Positions 14,976-27,545 of a stretch of 36,054 nt of DNA are shown here, piece after piece. A program made the position numbers and the translations under genes. The DNA is from Bryobacterales bacterium. GTDB taxonomy: Bacteria > Acidobacteriota > Terriglobia > Bryobacterales > Bryobacteraceae. The notes under the pieces are model-generated. The model did not search any database, had not been told where the DNA came from, and was given only the letters and a program-made list of their open reading frames with translations. The stretch spans positions 1-36,054 of the forward strand of contig JAOAPO010000004.1 of the NCBI GenBank assembly GCA_025462945.1. Reading direction: 5' to 3'. Within the stretch, counting starts at the first letter, position 1. Every line of letters begins with the position of its first letter.

Positions 14976-16088
14976 ATGCCCCAGAACCGGGCCGAAGAGC
15001 TAACTTATTACGATGAACTTGGCGTCACGCCTGACGCCAGTCCAGACCAGATTCGCGAGGCTTTTCGTTCTCTCGTCCGCCTGCTGCATCCCGACCACCA
15101 GGTAGACGAACACCTGAAGGCTGTTGCGGAACTGCAGATGCGGAAACTGAACCGCACGTACTCGGTTCTGTCAGATCCAGGTCTGCGCCGCGCCTACGAC
15201 GCAAAAATCCAGCACGGGCCCACGCATCCCCACCCGCAGCCCAGACCCACTCCGCCGCCGGCCGAGCAGCCTCCGGATTTCAGCAACAACCGATCCGTCT
15301 CCCGGTACGCGTGGCTCGTCGCTGCCGTCTGCGGTATCTCGATCCTTCTCTGGTTCACCGCAGAGACATCGGCCGGCTCGTCCGCCGCAACGACACAACG
15401 CCCGGAACCGCCTGCACCCGCGTTCACCGAATCGCCTTCGCAGGCGCGAGTCTGGTCGGCCGAAGTCGCTCAGTTGCGTAACGATCTCCGGATCGCGCGC
15501 TCGGAACGCGACCTTGCAGTCGGTGAACTGATTGCTCTTCGCCAGCAAAATGCCGTTGCGCCGTCGAGGTCCGAAGCGGCGGAGCCGAGGCGCGTCGAAA
15601 CGCCCTCGCCGGTGTCGCTGGCGCCCCCTGCAGAGATTCCTGCCACGCAGTTCGCGGCCGCCCAGCCGCTGACGACCGCGCCTACGTTTCGGGTAGCTCC
15701 GCCACGTCTCCCGGCTCGGACTTTCGGTGGATTCTGGTTTTACGTGCGCGCTAACGGCGACAGGAAATCGTCACAGCTTTATCCGCCGGAATTTATCGAG
15801 GCAACGATCGTGGAGCAGAACGGTCAGGTACAAGGACACTACCGTTCGCGTTATCGCATCGTCGACCGCGCCATTTCACCCGACGTCAACTTCAACTTCA
15901 CCGGGACCGTCAACCTCGGCGCCAACACAGTCACGGCAGACTGGACGGGACCTGGAGGCGCTCGCGGCGAACTCACCATCAAACTGCTGGGCGAGAACTC
16001 TGCGAGAGTCGACTGGTCGGCCGACCGCCTTGGCAACATGCAGGGTTTGACGGCGGGAACGGCAACCCTCACGCGCCGCCTCGACTAG
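14976..16088 (+). CDS. Membrane-anchored J-domain protein
   Basis: A 370-residue protein with an N-terminal J domain (about 10-78) including the essential HPD (38-40, in RLLHPDHQ) and the terminal LNRTYSVLSDPGLRRAYD helix. A proline-rich linker (about 82-100), one transmembrane segment (about 110-128, YAWLVAAVCGISILLWFTA), a coiled-coil stretch (AQLRNDLRIARSERDLAVGE) and a second Pro/Ala-rich linker follow. The C-terminal ~125 residues (from FGGFWFYVRANGDRK) form a beta-rich domain ending TLTRRLD. J domains stimulate DnaK-type ATPases; here in the cytoplasm, with the C-terminal domain likely in the periplasm. It is not canonical DnaJ: there is no Gly/Phe region or zinc repeat. It is the first host gene beside the prophage and converges with the next gene, leaving 9 bases between stops. 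Confidence 0.88.
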   Translation: MPQNRAEELTYYDELGVTPDASPDQIREAFRSLVRLLHPDHQVDEHLKAVAELQMRKLNRTYSVLSDPGLRRAYDAKIQHGPTHPHPQPRPTPPPAEQPPDFSNNRSVSRYAWLVAAVCGISILLWFTAETSAGSSAATTQRPEPPAPAFTESPSQARVWSAEVAQLRNDLRIARSERDLAVGELIALRQQNAVAPSRSEAAEPRRVETPSPVSLAPPAEIPATQFAAAQPLTTAPTFRVAPPRLPARTFGGFWFYVRANGDRKSSQLYPPEFIEATIVEQNGQVQGHYRSRYRIVDRAISPDVNFNFTGTVNLGANTVTADWTGPGGARGELTIKLLGENSARVDWSADRLGNMQGLTAGTATLTRRLD

Positions 16089-16097
16089 CTCCCGACC

Positions 16098-17717
16098 TTA
16101 CCGATCAGGCGCTTCTTTGCGAACCAGCTTGACATGCTCCGTCTGTCCCGACTCAACCGTGATCTTCTCGCCGGAGCCGTTGCGCCGCATCCAGTCCGGG
16201 TTGGCGTACTCTACCTGAGCCATGTCGTCCCAGGCGTAGACCGTGTAGGAACCGGGTGCGACGGAGGGAATCCGGAACATCCCTCTTTCATTCGACGTAC
16301 TGCTGCGAGGCGCACGTCCCTCCTCCACCAGCAGGATCCAGGCCGCCGCAGGTTTGCCTTCACTATCGAAGACCTGACCATTGATTGAGCCGCCCTCCGT
16401 GCCCAGCACCAGTTCGATGCCACCGCCGGGCTGCGTTATGCCCACATCTTCGCGCGAGATATCCCGACCGTTGAACATGGCGCGCTTGATGTAGTAGTTT
16501 CCGCTGCCGAACGATTCCAGACGATAGCTGCCGGGTGTCATGTCGGCCAGCGTAAACGTGCTTCCGTCAGGGGCCCAGTTGACGCGCCCGCCCCCGGCCA
16601 TCGGCTCCGAGGACCGCAGGCTCAGCGCGAACTGCTGGCGGGGAGGCATCGACGCCTCCCCGCCCTCCACACGCACAACTCCGGCAACACTGAAGCCCTG
16701 CACCAGCCTGACGGTCAAACCCTCCACGTCGCTGCTGCCGACATCCACGGGGACCCTGGCGGTGTAGCGCGTATTGTCTTCCCACGCATCAGCGCTCAGC
16801 ATGTAAGAACCGGGCGTCACTCCGCCAATGTCAAACCTTCCCTCGGCGGTTACCGGACCGCTGCGATTCGCGCCCTGCAGTGCCGTACCCCGACGCACCA
16901 GCGTAAGCGAGAGGTTGCGAGCGTTCTGCAGCCCGGCGATCGTGCCGCGGACGTGCAGTGAGCGCGATTCCGGCAGCGTCAGAGGAAGTCGCAGTTCGCG
17001 TCCGGCAGGCAGGTCGAAAGTACTGCTGACACTACCATCCGGAGGACCCGGATAGCATTTCTCACCGGCTCCGAAACCGCCCCGGGGATCGCCCGAGGTC
17101 GCCAACACCATCGCGTCCGCTATGGCCCTCGCACAAACCACGTATCTTCCGGCGGCGAGGCCGTGGATTCGGAACTCGCCCAGATCGTTCGTATTCGCAA
17201 CCTGGGTCTGCTGGAACATCCGCTTGCCCTGCAGCACTCTGGAACTCAGAACGCTCACCTGCGCACCCATGACGGGGTCACCCTGACCATCCGTCACCAC
17301 GCCCACGATCACCGCCTGCGGAGTCAGTGGAACGCGAATGTCATGCACCGTAGTGCCCGCTTCCAGCATCGCTGTAGCTGACCGTACCCCTGCGGTCAGG
17401 CCCGGCCTCGGCACGTTCTGCACGAACCCCGGTTTGGTAGCGAGGGGCACCATCGGCCCACACCGGACGCCCTGTGCGTGAAATCTGCCTCCGGCGTCCG
17501 CCGAAACAACCACGCCGCCCACGCTGACTCGTGCCCGGGGCACGGGCTCGCCAGTGATGGCGTTGACGACGGTGCCGTCCGCCGAGCAGTTGGCTGCAAC
17601 CGGACCGGAACCGTTCACCGGCGTTCCGCCAAGCATGTTTGGTGCCGGTCCGAGCAGTTGCGCCAGGAGCGTCGCATGGAGAGACAGCAGCGCCCAGACG
17701 GTAATCAGCGATCGCAT
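16098..17717 (-). CDS. Secreted carboxypeptidase-regulatory-like domain protein
   Basis: A 539-residue exported protein. A signal peptide is clear (MRSLITVWALLSLHATLLAQ, cleavage near AQ). At about 40-110 lies a carboxypeptidase-regulatory-type beta-sandwich (DGTVVNAITGEPVPRARVSV then GGRFHAQGV), a second at about 130-200 (GVVTDGQGDPVMGAQVSVLS then GEFRIHGLAAGRYVVCARA), and a third near the C-terminus (NGQVFDSEGKPAAAWILLVE then RGMFRIPSVAPGSYTVYAWD). Between them repeated VTPGSYMLSADAW / MTPGSYRLES units occur. Such multi-domain proteins are very frequent in acidobacteria and presumably bind at the cell surface or in the periplasm; no enzymatic domain is seen. The ATG directly follows the stop of the lipid kinase (TAG-ATG), so they share a transcript. 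Confidence 0.85.
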   Translation of the reverse strand: MRSLITVWALLSLHATLLAQLLGPAPNMLGGTPVNGSGPVAANCSADGTVVNAITGEPVPRARVSVGGVVVSADAGGRFHAQGVRCGPMVPLATKPGFVQNVPRPGLTAGVRSATAMLEAGTTVHDIRVPLTPQAVIVGVVTDGQGDPVMGAQVSVLSSRVLQGKRMFQQTQVANTNDLGEFRIHGLAAGRYVVCARAIADAMVLATSGDPRGGFGAGEKCYPGPPDGSVSSTFDLPAGRELRLPLTLPESRSLHVRGTIAGLQNARNLSLTLVRRGTALQGANRSGPVTAEGRFDIGGVTPGSYMLSADAWEDNTRYTARVPVDVGSSDVEGLTVRLVQGFSVAGVVRVEGGEASMPPRQQFALSLRSSEPMAGGGRVNWAPDGSTFTLADMTPGSYRLESFGSGNYYIKRAMFNGRDISREDVGITQPGGGIELVLGTEGGSINGQVFDSEGKPAAAWILLVEEGRAPRSSTSNERGMFRIPSVAPGSYTVYAWDDMAQVEYANPDWMRRNGSGEKITVESGQTEHVKLVRKEAPDR

Positions 17718-18641
17718 CTACTTCTCAGCGTAGCGTTTTGGAAGCAGGAGCGTCAGCGAGTTCGGTACCGCCGTGATCGTCGCCGGGACCCGACCAAGCT
17801 CCTCGCCGTCGGCCTGCATGTACACCGAGTGGTCCTTGATCGCCTCAATACTGACCTCGGCGGCACGGCAGACCGTCACTCCGGGCATTTTGTACAGCCG
17901 ATTCGTCACCACAGCGCCCACCACTCGCAGATAGTCAAGCCACGCGTGGCGTTCGAAGATCACGACCTCGAAATCGGGGTCTGTAAGGCGGATGTTCCTC
18001 GCGATTTCGAAGTCCCCGCCGTAGTTTCGGACCCGCGTCACCAGCACGAAGCTTGATTCCAGATCCTGCCCGTTGACATGCACTCGAAAGCGCTCGAGCG
18101 GTCGGCCCAACTGCCGTGCACCGGCATGCCAGTACGCAAGCTTCCCGACGCGCCTCTTCAGTGCCGGATCGAGGTCCCTGACGATTCGCGCGTCGAGTCC
18201 CACGCCGAGCATGAGTAGAAAATATCGGCGGCTCGTCCCCACATCGAGAGCACCCAGCGAGATGCGAGTCGGCACGGCGTCCAGCAGGAACGGTGCGGCA
18301 AGATCCGGCCGCGCCGGAAGCCCGACCTCAATTGCGAGCACATTCGCTGTGCCTGCGGGCAATGCGCCGAACACCACATCCGAGCCCGCGATTCCATTCA
18401 CGGTCTCGTTGATGGTGCCGTCGCCGCCAGCCGCGAGAACAGCATCACAGCCATCCGCAATCGCCTGCCGCGCCAGTTCGCCTGCCTGACCCGGCGCCTG
18501 AGTCGGGTACAGCGTGACCTGCCTGCCGGCGGCCCGAAAGACCTCGACGGCGCGGTCCAGCCGTGCACGCTTTGATCCCTTGAGCCCGCCCGCATACGGA
18601 TTTAAAACGACGGCAAGTTTTTGAGGAGGGTGCGAGATAAT
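17718..18641 (-). CDS. Diacylglycerol kinase-family lipid kinase (start codon unclear)
   Basis: A lipid kinase of the DgkB/YegS type, which phosphorylates diacylglycerol or a related lipid at the membrane. Conserved motifs: LAVVLNPYAGG near the N-terminus, AAGGDGTINETVNGI (the ATP-binding GGDGT), then LPAGTANVLAIEVG, GVGLDARIVRDLD and the C-terminal YMQADGEELG. The first canonical start in frame is a GTG at 18401, which would cut off both NPYAGG and GGDGT, so the true start must be upstream. The frame is open to 18659 (TGA at 18660-18662) but contains no ATG, GTG or TTG; I give the ATT at 18641 as a nominal start (307 residues, the normal family size). A TATAAT box on this strand lies at 18670-18665. 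A GTG at 18663 in another frame would connect if one A were lost from the A5 run at 18618-18622. Confidence 0.85.
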   Translation of the reverse strand: MISHPPQKLAVVLNPYAGGLKGSKRARLDRAVEVFRAAGRQVTLYPTQAPGQAGELARQAIADGCDAVLAAGGDGTINETVNGIAGSDVVFGALPAGTANVLAIEVGLPARPDLAAPFLLDAVPTRISLGALDVGTSRRYFLLMLGVGLDARIVRDLDPALKRRVGKLAYWHAGARQLGRPLERFRVHVNGQDLESSFVLVTRVRNYGGDFEIARNIRLTDPDFEVVIFERHAWLDYLRVVGAVVTNRLYKMPGVTVCRAAEVSIEAIKDHSVYMQADGEELGRVPATITAVPNSLTLLLPKRYAEK

Positions 18642-22355
<3,714 letters not shown>

Positions 22356-22389
22356 AGCGCGCGGCGTCACAGAAATGTTATAGAAAAGT

Positions 22390-23046
22390 ATGCAATTGGA
22401 CTGGGGTACGTTGCGGAGAACTGAACCGGTCAGCCGCCATTTTGGTTACGACCGCGGCAGGCCGGTGGACCGTTACTACATCGAGCGCTTCCTCGCGAAC
22501 AACGCTGACTGTATCAAGGGCCGTGTTTTCGAGATCGGCGACGATACCTACACACGCCAGTTTGGCGGGGACCGCGTTCGCCGCGCCGACACGTTTCACG
22601 CCCACGCCGGCAGTCCGTCAGCCACGTTCGTGGGGGATCTTGCCACTGACCAGGCGATCCTGCCCGACATCTTCGACTGCGCCATCGTCACGCAGACACT
22701 GCAGTTTATCCCCGACCCGGTCGCCGCGCTCCGAACTCTCCACCGCATTCTCAACCCTGGCGGAGTTTTGCTCTTAACCGCTCCGGCGGTCACTCCCGTC
22801 AGTGCGGAGAGCGACGAATGGAGCCGCATGTGGTATTGGTCGTTCACCGCTGCCTCGATACGACATATGACCGAGTTGGTGTTCGGTGCCGAGGCGACGG
22901 CCATGGAAATCCATGGCAATGTTCTCGCCTGCACCTGCATCCTGGAAGGCATGGCCGTGGAAGATATCAGCACAGCCGAACTGGACACGTTCGATCCCGC
23001 CTACCCGATGCTGTTCACTGTCCGAGCCGTTAAGCAGCCTCGATGA
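22390..23046 (+). CDS. SAM-dependent methyltransferase (glycan locus)
   Basis: A 218-residue class I methyltransferase-like protein. GRVFEIGDDTYTRQFG stands in for the SAM-binding glycine loop but is unusual (EIGDDTY instead of D-x-G-x-G-x-G). FDCAIVTQTLQFIPDPVAAL and LNPGGVLLLTAPA are motif II/III-type segments. The C-terminal part (WSFTAASIRHMTELVFG and HGNVLACTCIL) closely resembles the end of the convergent glycosyltransferase fusion (24,031-25,533). It is coupled to the deacetylase by ATGA (23043-23046), so it likely modifies a sugar or glycan intermediate in the cytoplasm. The altered glycine loop leaves open that it is a poor or non-catalytic methyltransferase. Confidence 0.82.
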   Translation: MQLDWGTLRRTEPVSRHFGYDRGRPVDRYYIERFLANNADCIKGRVFEIGDDTYTRQFGGDRVRRADTFHAHAGSPSATFVGDLATDQAILPDIFDCAIVTQTLQFIPDPVAALRTLHRILNPGGVLLLTAPAVTPVSAESDEWSRMWYWSFTAASIRHMTELVFGAEATAMEIHGNVLACTCILEGMAVEDISTAELDTFDPAYPMLFTVRAVKQPR

Positions 23047-24074
23047 TTCCTGGAGCCCTGCGCCGCTTTCGGTCATGGAACAACAGCCGAAACGCGAGCC
23101 TGATCCTGATGTACCACCGGATCGATGACCCGCCGATCGATCCCTGGAACCTCTGCGTCACACCCGCAAACTTCGCCGGGCAAATGGAGTGGCTCGACCA
23201 GAGCGGTCTTGCCTGCCCCCTTGCAGCAGTCCGAGGCAACGCCGGAAAGATTGCTGTCACCTTCGATGATGGCTACGCGGATAATCTCTACTCCGCGAAG
23301 CCCGTGCTCGCTAAAGAGGGCATTCCGGCAACCGTGTTCGTGGTGATCGGTGCGGTCGGGACAAACGGATTTTGGTGGGATGAGCTGGAGCAAATACTGC
23401 TGCACAGTCCCAGCCTGCCCGCGTCTGGACTCACCCTGCAAATCGACGGCGATCAAATCCGCTGTCAACTGGACGAGCAGGACCTGCGCTTTACCCCAGA
23501 GCGGCTGGCTGAATCAAAGGCGTGGATCGCCTGGCGGGACTCGCCCCCGACGACTCGCCACTCGACCTTTCGAGCGTTATGGGAGAAGCTGCGCGAGTTG
23601 CCTCACGAGGTCCGCGCCCGGCATCTGGCAACCATCCGGGAGTGGGCGAATTCCGCGGACCAGCGCACGAAGTTCCGCCCAATGAACGCGGATGAACTGG
23701 TCAGCCTCGCAGCAGGCGGGCTCGTGGAAATCGGTGCGCACACCGTGACTCATTCCCGGCTATCTGCACTAAGTCCGGAGCAGCAGCAGCAGGAGGTCTC
23801 ACAGAGCCGCCGCTGGCTGATCGACCACACGGGCCAGGCGGTGCGGTCGTTCTCGTTCCCTTTCGGTGGCGCTTCCGACTACTCCGCCGCGACGGTCGAC
23901 TGGGTGCGTTCAGCTGGTTACGCCCGCGCCTGCACGACCGCGGGGCACGCGGTGAACCCGAGCAGCGATCCTTACCAGCTACCGCGGATTCACGTGCCGA
24001 ACCTGCCCGCTGACCAGTTCTCGGCGTGGATCAGCCAGCAGTTCGAACCGGGATCTTCCGCGCAAACACCGTGA
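23043..24074 (+). CDS. Polysaccharide deacetylase family protein
   Basis: A 343-residue NodB-fold (CE4) enzyme. LILMYHRIDDPPIDPWNLCV is the usual entry of this subfamily; IAVTFDDGYADN (TFDDGY about 73-78) supplies the catalytic base and metal aspartate; IGAHTVTHSRLSAL (about 231-244) supplies the two metal histidines (H-x3-H); and RSFSFPFGGASDYS is the motif 3 region. No signal peptide is seen, so it is probably cytoplasmic or an unexported version. It removes acetyl groups from N-acetylated sugars, possibly of the glycan built by the neighbouring enzymes. Its last 44 bases overlap the 3' end of the convergent glycosyltransferase gene, an unusually deep tail-to-tail overlap. Confidence 0.93.
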   Translation: MIPGALRRFRSWNNSRNASLILMYHRIDDPPIDPWNLCVTPANFAGQMEWLDQSGLACPLAAVRGNAGKIAVTFDDGYADNLYSAKPVLAKEGIPATVFVVIGAVGTNGFWWDELEQILLHSPSLPASGLTLQIDGDQIRCQLDEQDLRFTPERLAESKAWIAWRDSPPTTRHSTFRALWEKLRELPHEVRARHLATIREWANSADQRTKFRPMNADELVSLAAGGLVEIGAHTVTHSRLSALSPEQQQQEVSQSRRWLIDHTGQAVRSFSFPFGGASDYSAATVDWVRSAGYARACTTAGHAVNPSSDPYQLPRIHVPNLPADQFSAWISQQFEPGSSAQTP

Positions 24075-25533
24075 TCAGAAGCTGCTGCTGGTTATCGACC
24101 GGCTCGAACTCAATCTCTTCCAGACTGTCGGCCGGCAGTTGATGCAACGCGCCGAGCGCTGTCACTACGTTGCCGTGATGCGACACCTCGACAGCCTCGC
24201 CGAAATGACGGCTGAACAACCGCCTGGCACCAGCCGCAGTGAACCGCCAGTGATCGTCTGTACTTGCAACATTTGACCGCATCACGACCCCTGGGAGCAC
24301 AGCCAGCAGTACGCCCCCGGGCCGCAACACCCTGAAAAACTGCCCGACAGCATCGTCCAGCTCGAAGGTCCCCAACTGGAGAATGCAGGTAACGGAGCTC
24401 TGGCTTGCATCCGCAAGTTTCGAGACTTGCTCCAGTCGCAACTGACCCGGGCCGTCTCCAATGTCGACCGCAGCTTCTGCATCGGACGGATGAGCTGCAA
24501 GGAATCGATGAATATACCGCGAAGCAACAGAATCGCTGGCCGCAGTACTCCCGAGCGGCACAAGGGTGCGGAACGAGCCCGGGTTGACGGATGCGCGCTC
24601 CTCTTGACGCGCCTCTCCACGCAGCGCGCTCCGAACACGCCTTGCCAGGCTTCGCGGACGCAGGGGCGAGTTACGAAGCAACTTCCACGCAAACGGGTAA
24701 CTCCCAATAACCCGCAGCAGCAGCCCAAGCCGCTGCAAATCGAACCCCGGCGCGCTCCGGACCTGCTCCCAAATCTGATCCCCGAAGTATATCCACCATC
24801 CCCGGTGTCCCTGGCGCCACGCAGCCCGCAGTTCCGGATCGTGCTTCACATGTGGATACTGACGGTCATGAACTCGCAGCGCCATCGCGAGCATGTTGCC
24901 GAGTCGAGCCGACATGTTTGTGCCATGCTGCCGGTAGAGAGCCGCAATCTCGCCGTGACACCCAATGGGATATGACCGTGCCATTCGCAGGTAAACGTCG
25001 TAATCCTCACACGCCGTGAGTTCTTCGTCGAAGCCTCCCAAAACCAGCAATGCGGCGCGCCGGTACATGACAGCGGCATGCATCCCGATGTAATTGCCGT
25101 GCAGGAGCGCGCGATAGTGCCGGTCGTGAACGGGCCAGCAACAGTCATGCCCAAGAGGCCGGAGGTCGGCAGCCGCTCGACGATGCCCACCCGACACCAA
25201 AGCCCAGTCCGGATGTGCGGCCAGATACCGCAAGCCCACCTCTATCGCCCGAGGTTCCAATACGTCGTCGGCGTCAAGAAAGACAATGAACTCCCCCACG
25301 CTCGCCCGCAACCCGGCATTTCGCGCTGCTGAGAGACCGCGATTTGGCTGATACAAGTATCGAACCTCGGGATATCCACTTACTAACTGCGCGGTATCAT
25401 CCGTAGAGCCGTCGTCAACCAGCACGACCTCGTACGGAGTCGTACTTTGCGTACGCAGACTCTGCAGCGCGTCCGGTAAAAAGCACGCATGATTGAAACT
25501 CGTCACCACGACAGTAACCCCCGATGACTTCAT
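24031..25533 (-). CDS. GT2 glycosyltransferase fused to a methyltransferase-like domain
   Basis: A 500-residue two-domain protein. The N-terminal ~300 residues are a family 2 glycosyltransferase: VTVVVTSFNHACFLPDALQS, VVLVDDGSTDDTAQLV, and the metal/nucleotide motif FIVFLDADDVLEP (about 83-95), followed by GGFDEELTACEDYDVYLRMA. From about 345 to the end is a methyltransferase-like domain (AAVDIGDGPGQLRLEQ, VLRPGGVLLAVLPG, DHWRFTAAGARRLFSRHFG, HGNVVTALGALHQL) that mirrors the free-standing methyltransferase at 22,390-23,046. It starts at ATG 25533 with AAGGAG six bases ahead. It runs opposite to its neighbours and ends inside the deacetylase gene. It could add and then methylate a sugar, or use the second domain only for binding. 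Confidence 0.9.
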   Translation of the reverse strand: MKSSGVTVVVTSFNHACFLPDALQSLRTQSTTPYEVVLVDDGSTDDTAQLVSGYPEVRYLYQPNRGLSAARNAGLRASVGEFIVFLDADDVLEPRAIEVGLRYLAAHPDWALVSGGHRRAAADLRPLGHDCCWPVHDRHYRALLHGNYIGMHAAVMYRRAALLVLGGFDEELTACEDYDVYLRMARSYPIGCHGEIAALYRQHGTNMSARLGNMLAMALRVHDRQYPHVKHDPELRAAWRQGHRGWWIYFGDQIWEQVRSAPGFDLQRLGLLLRVIGSYPFAWKLLRNSPLRPRSLARRVRSALRGEARQEERASVNPGSFRTLVPLGSTAASDSVASRYIHRFLAAHPSDAEAAVDIGDGPGQLRLEQVSKLADASQSSVTCILQLGTFELDDAVGQFFRVLRPGGVLLAVLPGVVMRSNVASTDDHWRFTAAGARRLFSRHFGEAVEVSHHGNVVTALGALHQLPADSLEEIEFEPVDNQQQLLITVFARKIPVRTAG

Positions 25534-25757
25534 CTATTCTCCTTAAGCGACCGATAGGTGCTCTTAATTACCAGAACTAACTCGCCCTCCTTGCCATTTA
25601 CCGACGCGCACCATCATCATGGGGCAATACAAATCTTTACATGTTACTGGCAGTCATTTCGATGGTACCCGGATTGCTCAATTGCTCTTGTGCCCCACGG
25701 GACTTGCGAGTTAACGAACATGTGCCTGATCTCATCTTCCGGGACATGGGAGCCTGA
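25534..25757. promoter_or_regulatory. Divergent control region of the glycan locus
   Basis: A 224-bp gap between two diverging genes (the GT2-methyltransferase fusion to the left, the ABC exporter operon to the right), visibly less GC-rich than the coding DNA. It must hold at least two promoters, but I could not find boxes good enough to place. On the left a strong AAGGAG serves the fusion gene; on the right GGGAG (25748-25752 region) serves the TTG start of the exporter. No hairpin or riboswitch-like structure is obvious. Confidence 0.5.
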
Positions 25758-27545
25758 TTGTTAACACCTTCACTACGGGCTTACGGATGGACATTGCCGG
25801 TGATTATTCTGCTCGGAACACTTTCTTCCGCTGCGGAGGCGCTGGGAATCGGACTTTTTCTCCCCTTGCTTGATCCCGGCTACCTGTCATCAACGGGGAG
25901 TGGTTCGCACGCTGGGATCATCTCAAGATTTTTCAACGTTACTTCGGCCCTGTTTCCCCAAACCAGCCGGATGACCGTTATGGTTGTCGTGATTCTGATC
26001 GCCTTAGTCGTTAAGGCTGTTGTTTCCTACGCCAGCGCGATCCTGTCAGCCAGGAAGAACCTGGACATCGGCCACGCTCTCCGCTCAGAGGTGTTTTCGC
26101 AGCTTCTCAACAGCGGCTACGCGTTCGTCGCACGCAATGACTGGGGCAAACTTCTCGACGTCCTGTCTACGGAGACATGGCGCAGCACTCAGGCTCTGGC
26201 GGCCGCCACCCTCGCCATCACGGCGCTCTGCACTCTGGTGGTCTTTAGCGCCCTGCTCCTGCTGATCTCATGGCAGCTCACGCTCGCTGTCGCCGTCGGC
26301 ATGGTTCTGCTTTCGCTGGGCGTCCGCTGGGTCACTCGCCCCGTAACGCTCCACGGCGAGGAGGCTGTCCGACTCAACGGAATGCTGGGTGAACACATGG
26401 TCGACGGGATACTCGGCATGCGCACGGCCGAAACCTTCAATCTCCAGGCTCACCTCCAGGACCGCTTCGAAGATGCCTCCGATAAGGTGCGCGCCGCCTT
26501 CCTGCGGGTAGAACTCTGGTCCAATATCGTTAATCCCTGCGCCGATATCTCGTCGTCGGTCCTGCTGCTCGCGCTGATGGTCGTCTCCGCGGGAGTGGGC
26601 ACGCCGTGGCCCGTCCTTGTCGTCACCGTGATGATGATTTATCGTCTGCAGTCGCCGTTCAAACAACTGGAGAACGCGCGCGTCGCGTGGGCAGGCCTCA
26701 GCGGAGCATCGACCAGCGTTCAGGACCTGCTGCAACGCACGGCAGCCAGCCGACCACCGCAAGACCCCGCCGATCGACGGACGTTCCAGCGTCTGGCGCA
26801 TGGCATCGCCTTCGATAACGTCAGCTTTTGCTACACGGGCAAGACCCGCCCCTCGCTGGAAAAGATCAATGTAACCATTCCGAAGGGTCGCGTGACAGCG
26901 ATCGTCGGCCTGTCTGGCGCGGGCAAGACCACCTTCCTCAACCTTCTCTGTGGACTCTACGCACCCGATTCCGGTGCCATCCTCATCGACGGAGTGCCGC
27001 TGAGCAAAATCGACAGCGCCAGTTGGCGCGAGCGGCTGGCACTCGCCGGACAGGACGTCCATCTCTTCAACACCACGGTCCGCGAAAACATTCGCTACGG
27101 TCGTCTTTCCGCCACCGATGCCGACATCATCGACGCGGCCCGGCGAGCCCATGCCGACGAGTTCATCACTGAGTTCCCGCTGGGCTACGACACGCCCGTA
27201 GGCGACAACGGCGGACGCATCTCGGGGGGGCAGCGCCAACGAATCGCCCTCGCTCGCGCCTTCCTTCGAGACCCCGAGATTCTGATCCTCGACGAAGCCA
27301 CCAACGCTCTCGACAGCCTTTCAGAACGCTGGGTGCAGTCCGCGCTCGAAGCGCTCGGCCAAGACCGCACCGTAGTCATCGCAGCCCACCGTTTCTCCAC
27401 CATTCGCCACGCGCACCAGGTGATCGTTCTCGATGGTGGCAAGGTCGTGGAGCAAGGCAGCCCCGCAGCGCTCCGCGTGAAGAACGGCCTGTTCGCGCGC
27501 CTCTATGAATTGCAGTCGCTCACACCGATCACCAGGCTCGCATGA
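25758..27545 (+). CDS. ABC exporter (permease-ATPase fusion), candidate glycolipid flippase
   Basis: A 595-residue half-transporter of the MsbA/PglK type. About six transmembrane segments occupy residues 1-320 (for example LPVIILLGTLSSAAEALGIG, VVVILIALVVKAVVSYASAI, LLLALMVVSAGVG). The nucleotide-binding part has Walker A IVGLSGAGKTTFLN, signature RISGGQRQRIALA, Walker B ILILDEATNAL and the switch histidine in VIAAHRFSTI. The start is TTG at 25758 with GGGAG five bases ahead; no ATG is nearby. It works as a dimer moving lipids or lipid-linked sugars across the inner membrane. Being the first gene of a glycosyltransferase operon suggests a lipid-linked oligosaccharide as cargo, like PglK. It is coupled to the next gene by ATGA. 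Confidence 0.94.
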   Translation: MLTPSLRAYGWTLPVIILLGTLSSAAEALGIGLFLPLLDPGYLSSTGSGSHAGIISRFFNVTSALFPQTSRMTVMVVVILIALVVKAVVSYASAILSARKNLDIGHALRSEVFSQLLNSGYAFVARNDWGKLLDVLSTETWRSTQALAAATLAITALCTLVVFSALLLLISWQLTLAVAVGMVLLSLGVRWVTRPVTLHGEEAVRLNGMLGEHMVDGILGMRTAETFNLQAHLQDRFEDASDKVRAAFLRVELWSNIVNPCADISSSVLLLALMVVSAGVGTPWPVLVVTVMMIYRLQSPFKQLENARVAWAGLSGASTSVQDLLQRTAASRPPQDPADRRTFQRLAHGIAFDNVSFCYTGKTRPSLEKINVTIPKGRVTAIVGLSGAGKTTFLNLLCGLYAPDSGAILIDGVPLSKIDSASWRERLALAGQDVHLFNTTVRENIRYGRLSATDADIIDAARRAHADEFITEFPLGYDTPVGDNGGRISGGQRQRIALARAFLRDPEILILDEATNALDSLSERWVQSALEALGQDRTVVIAAHRFSTIRHAHQVIVLDGGKVVEQGSPAALRVKNGLFARLYELQSLTPITRLA

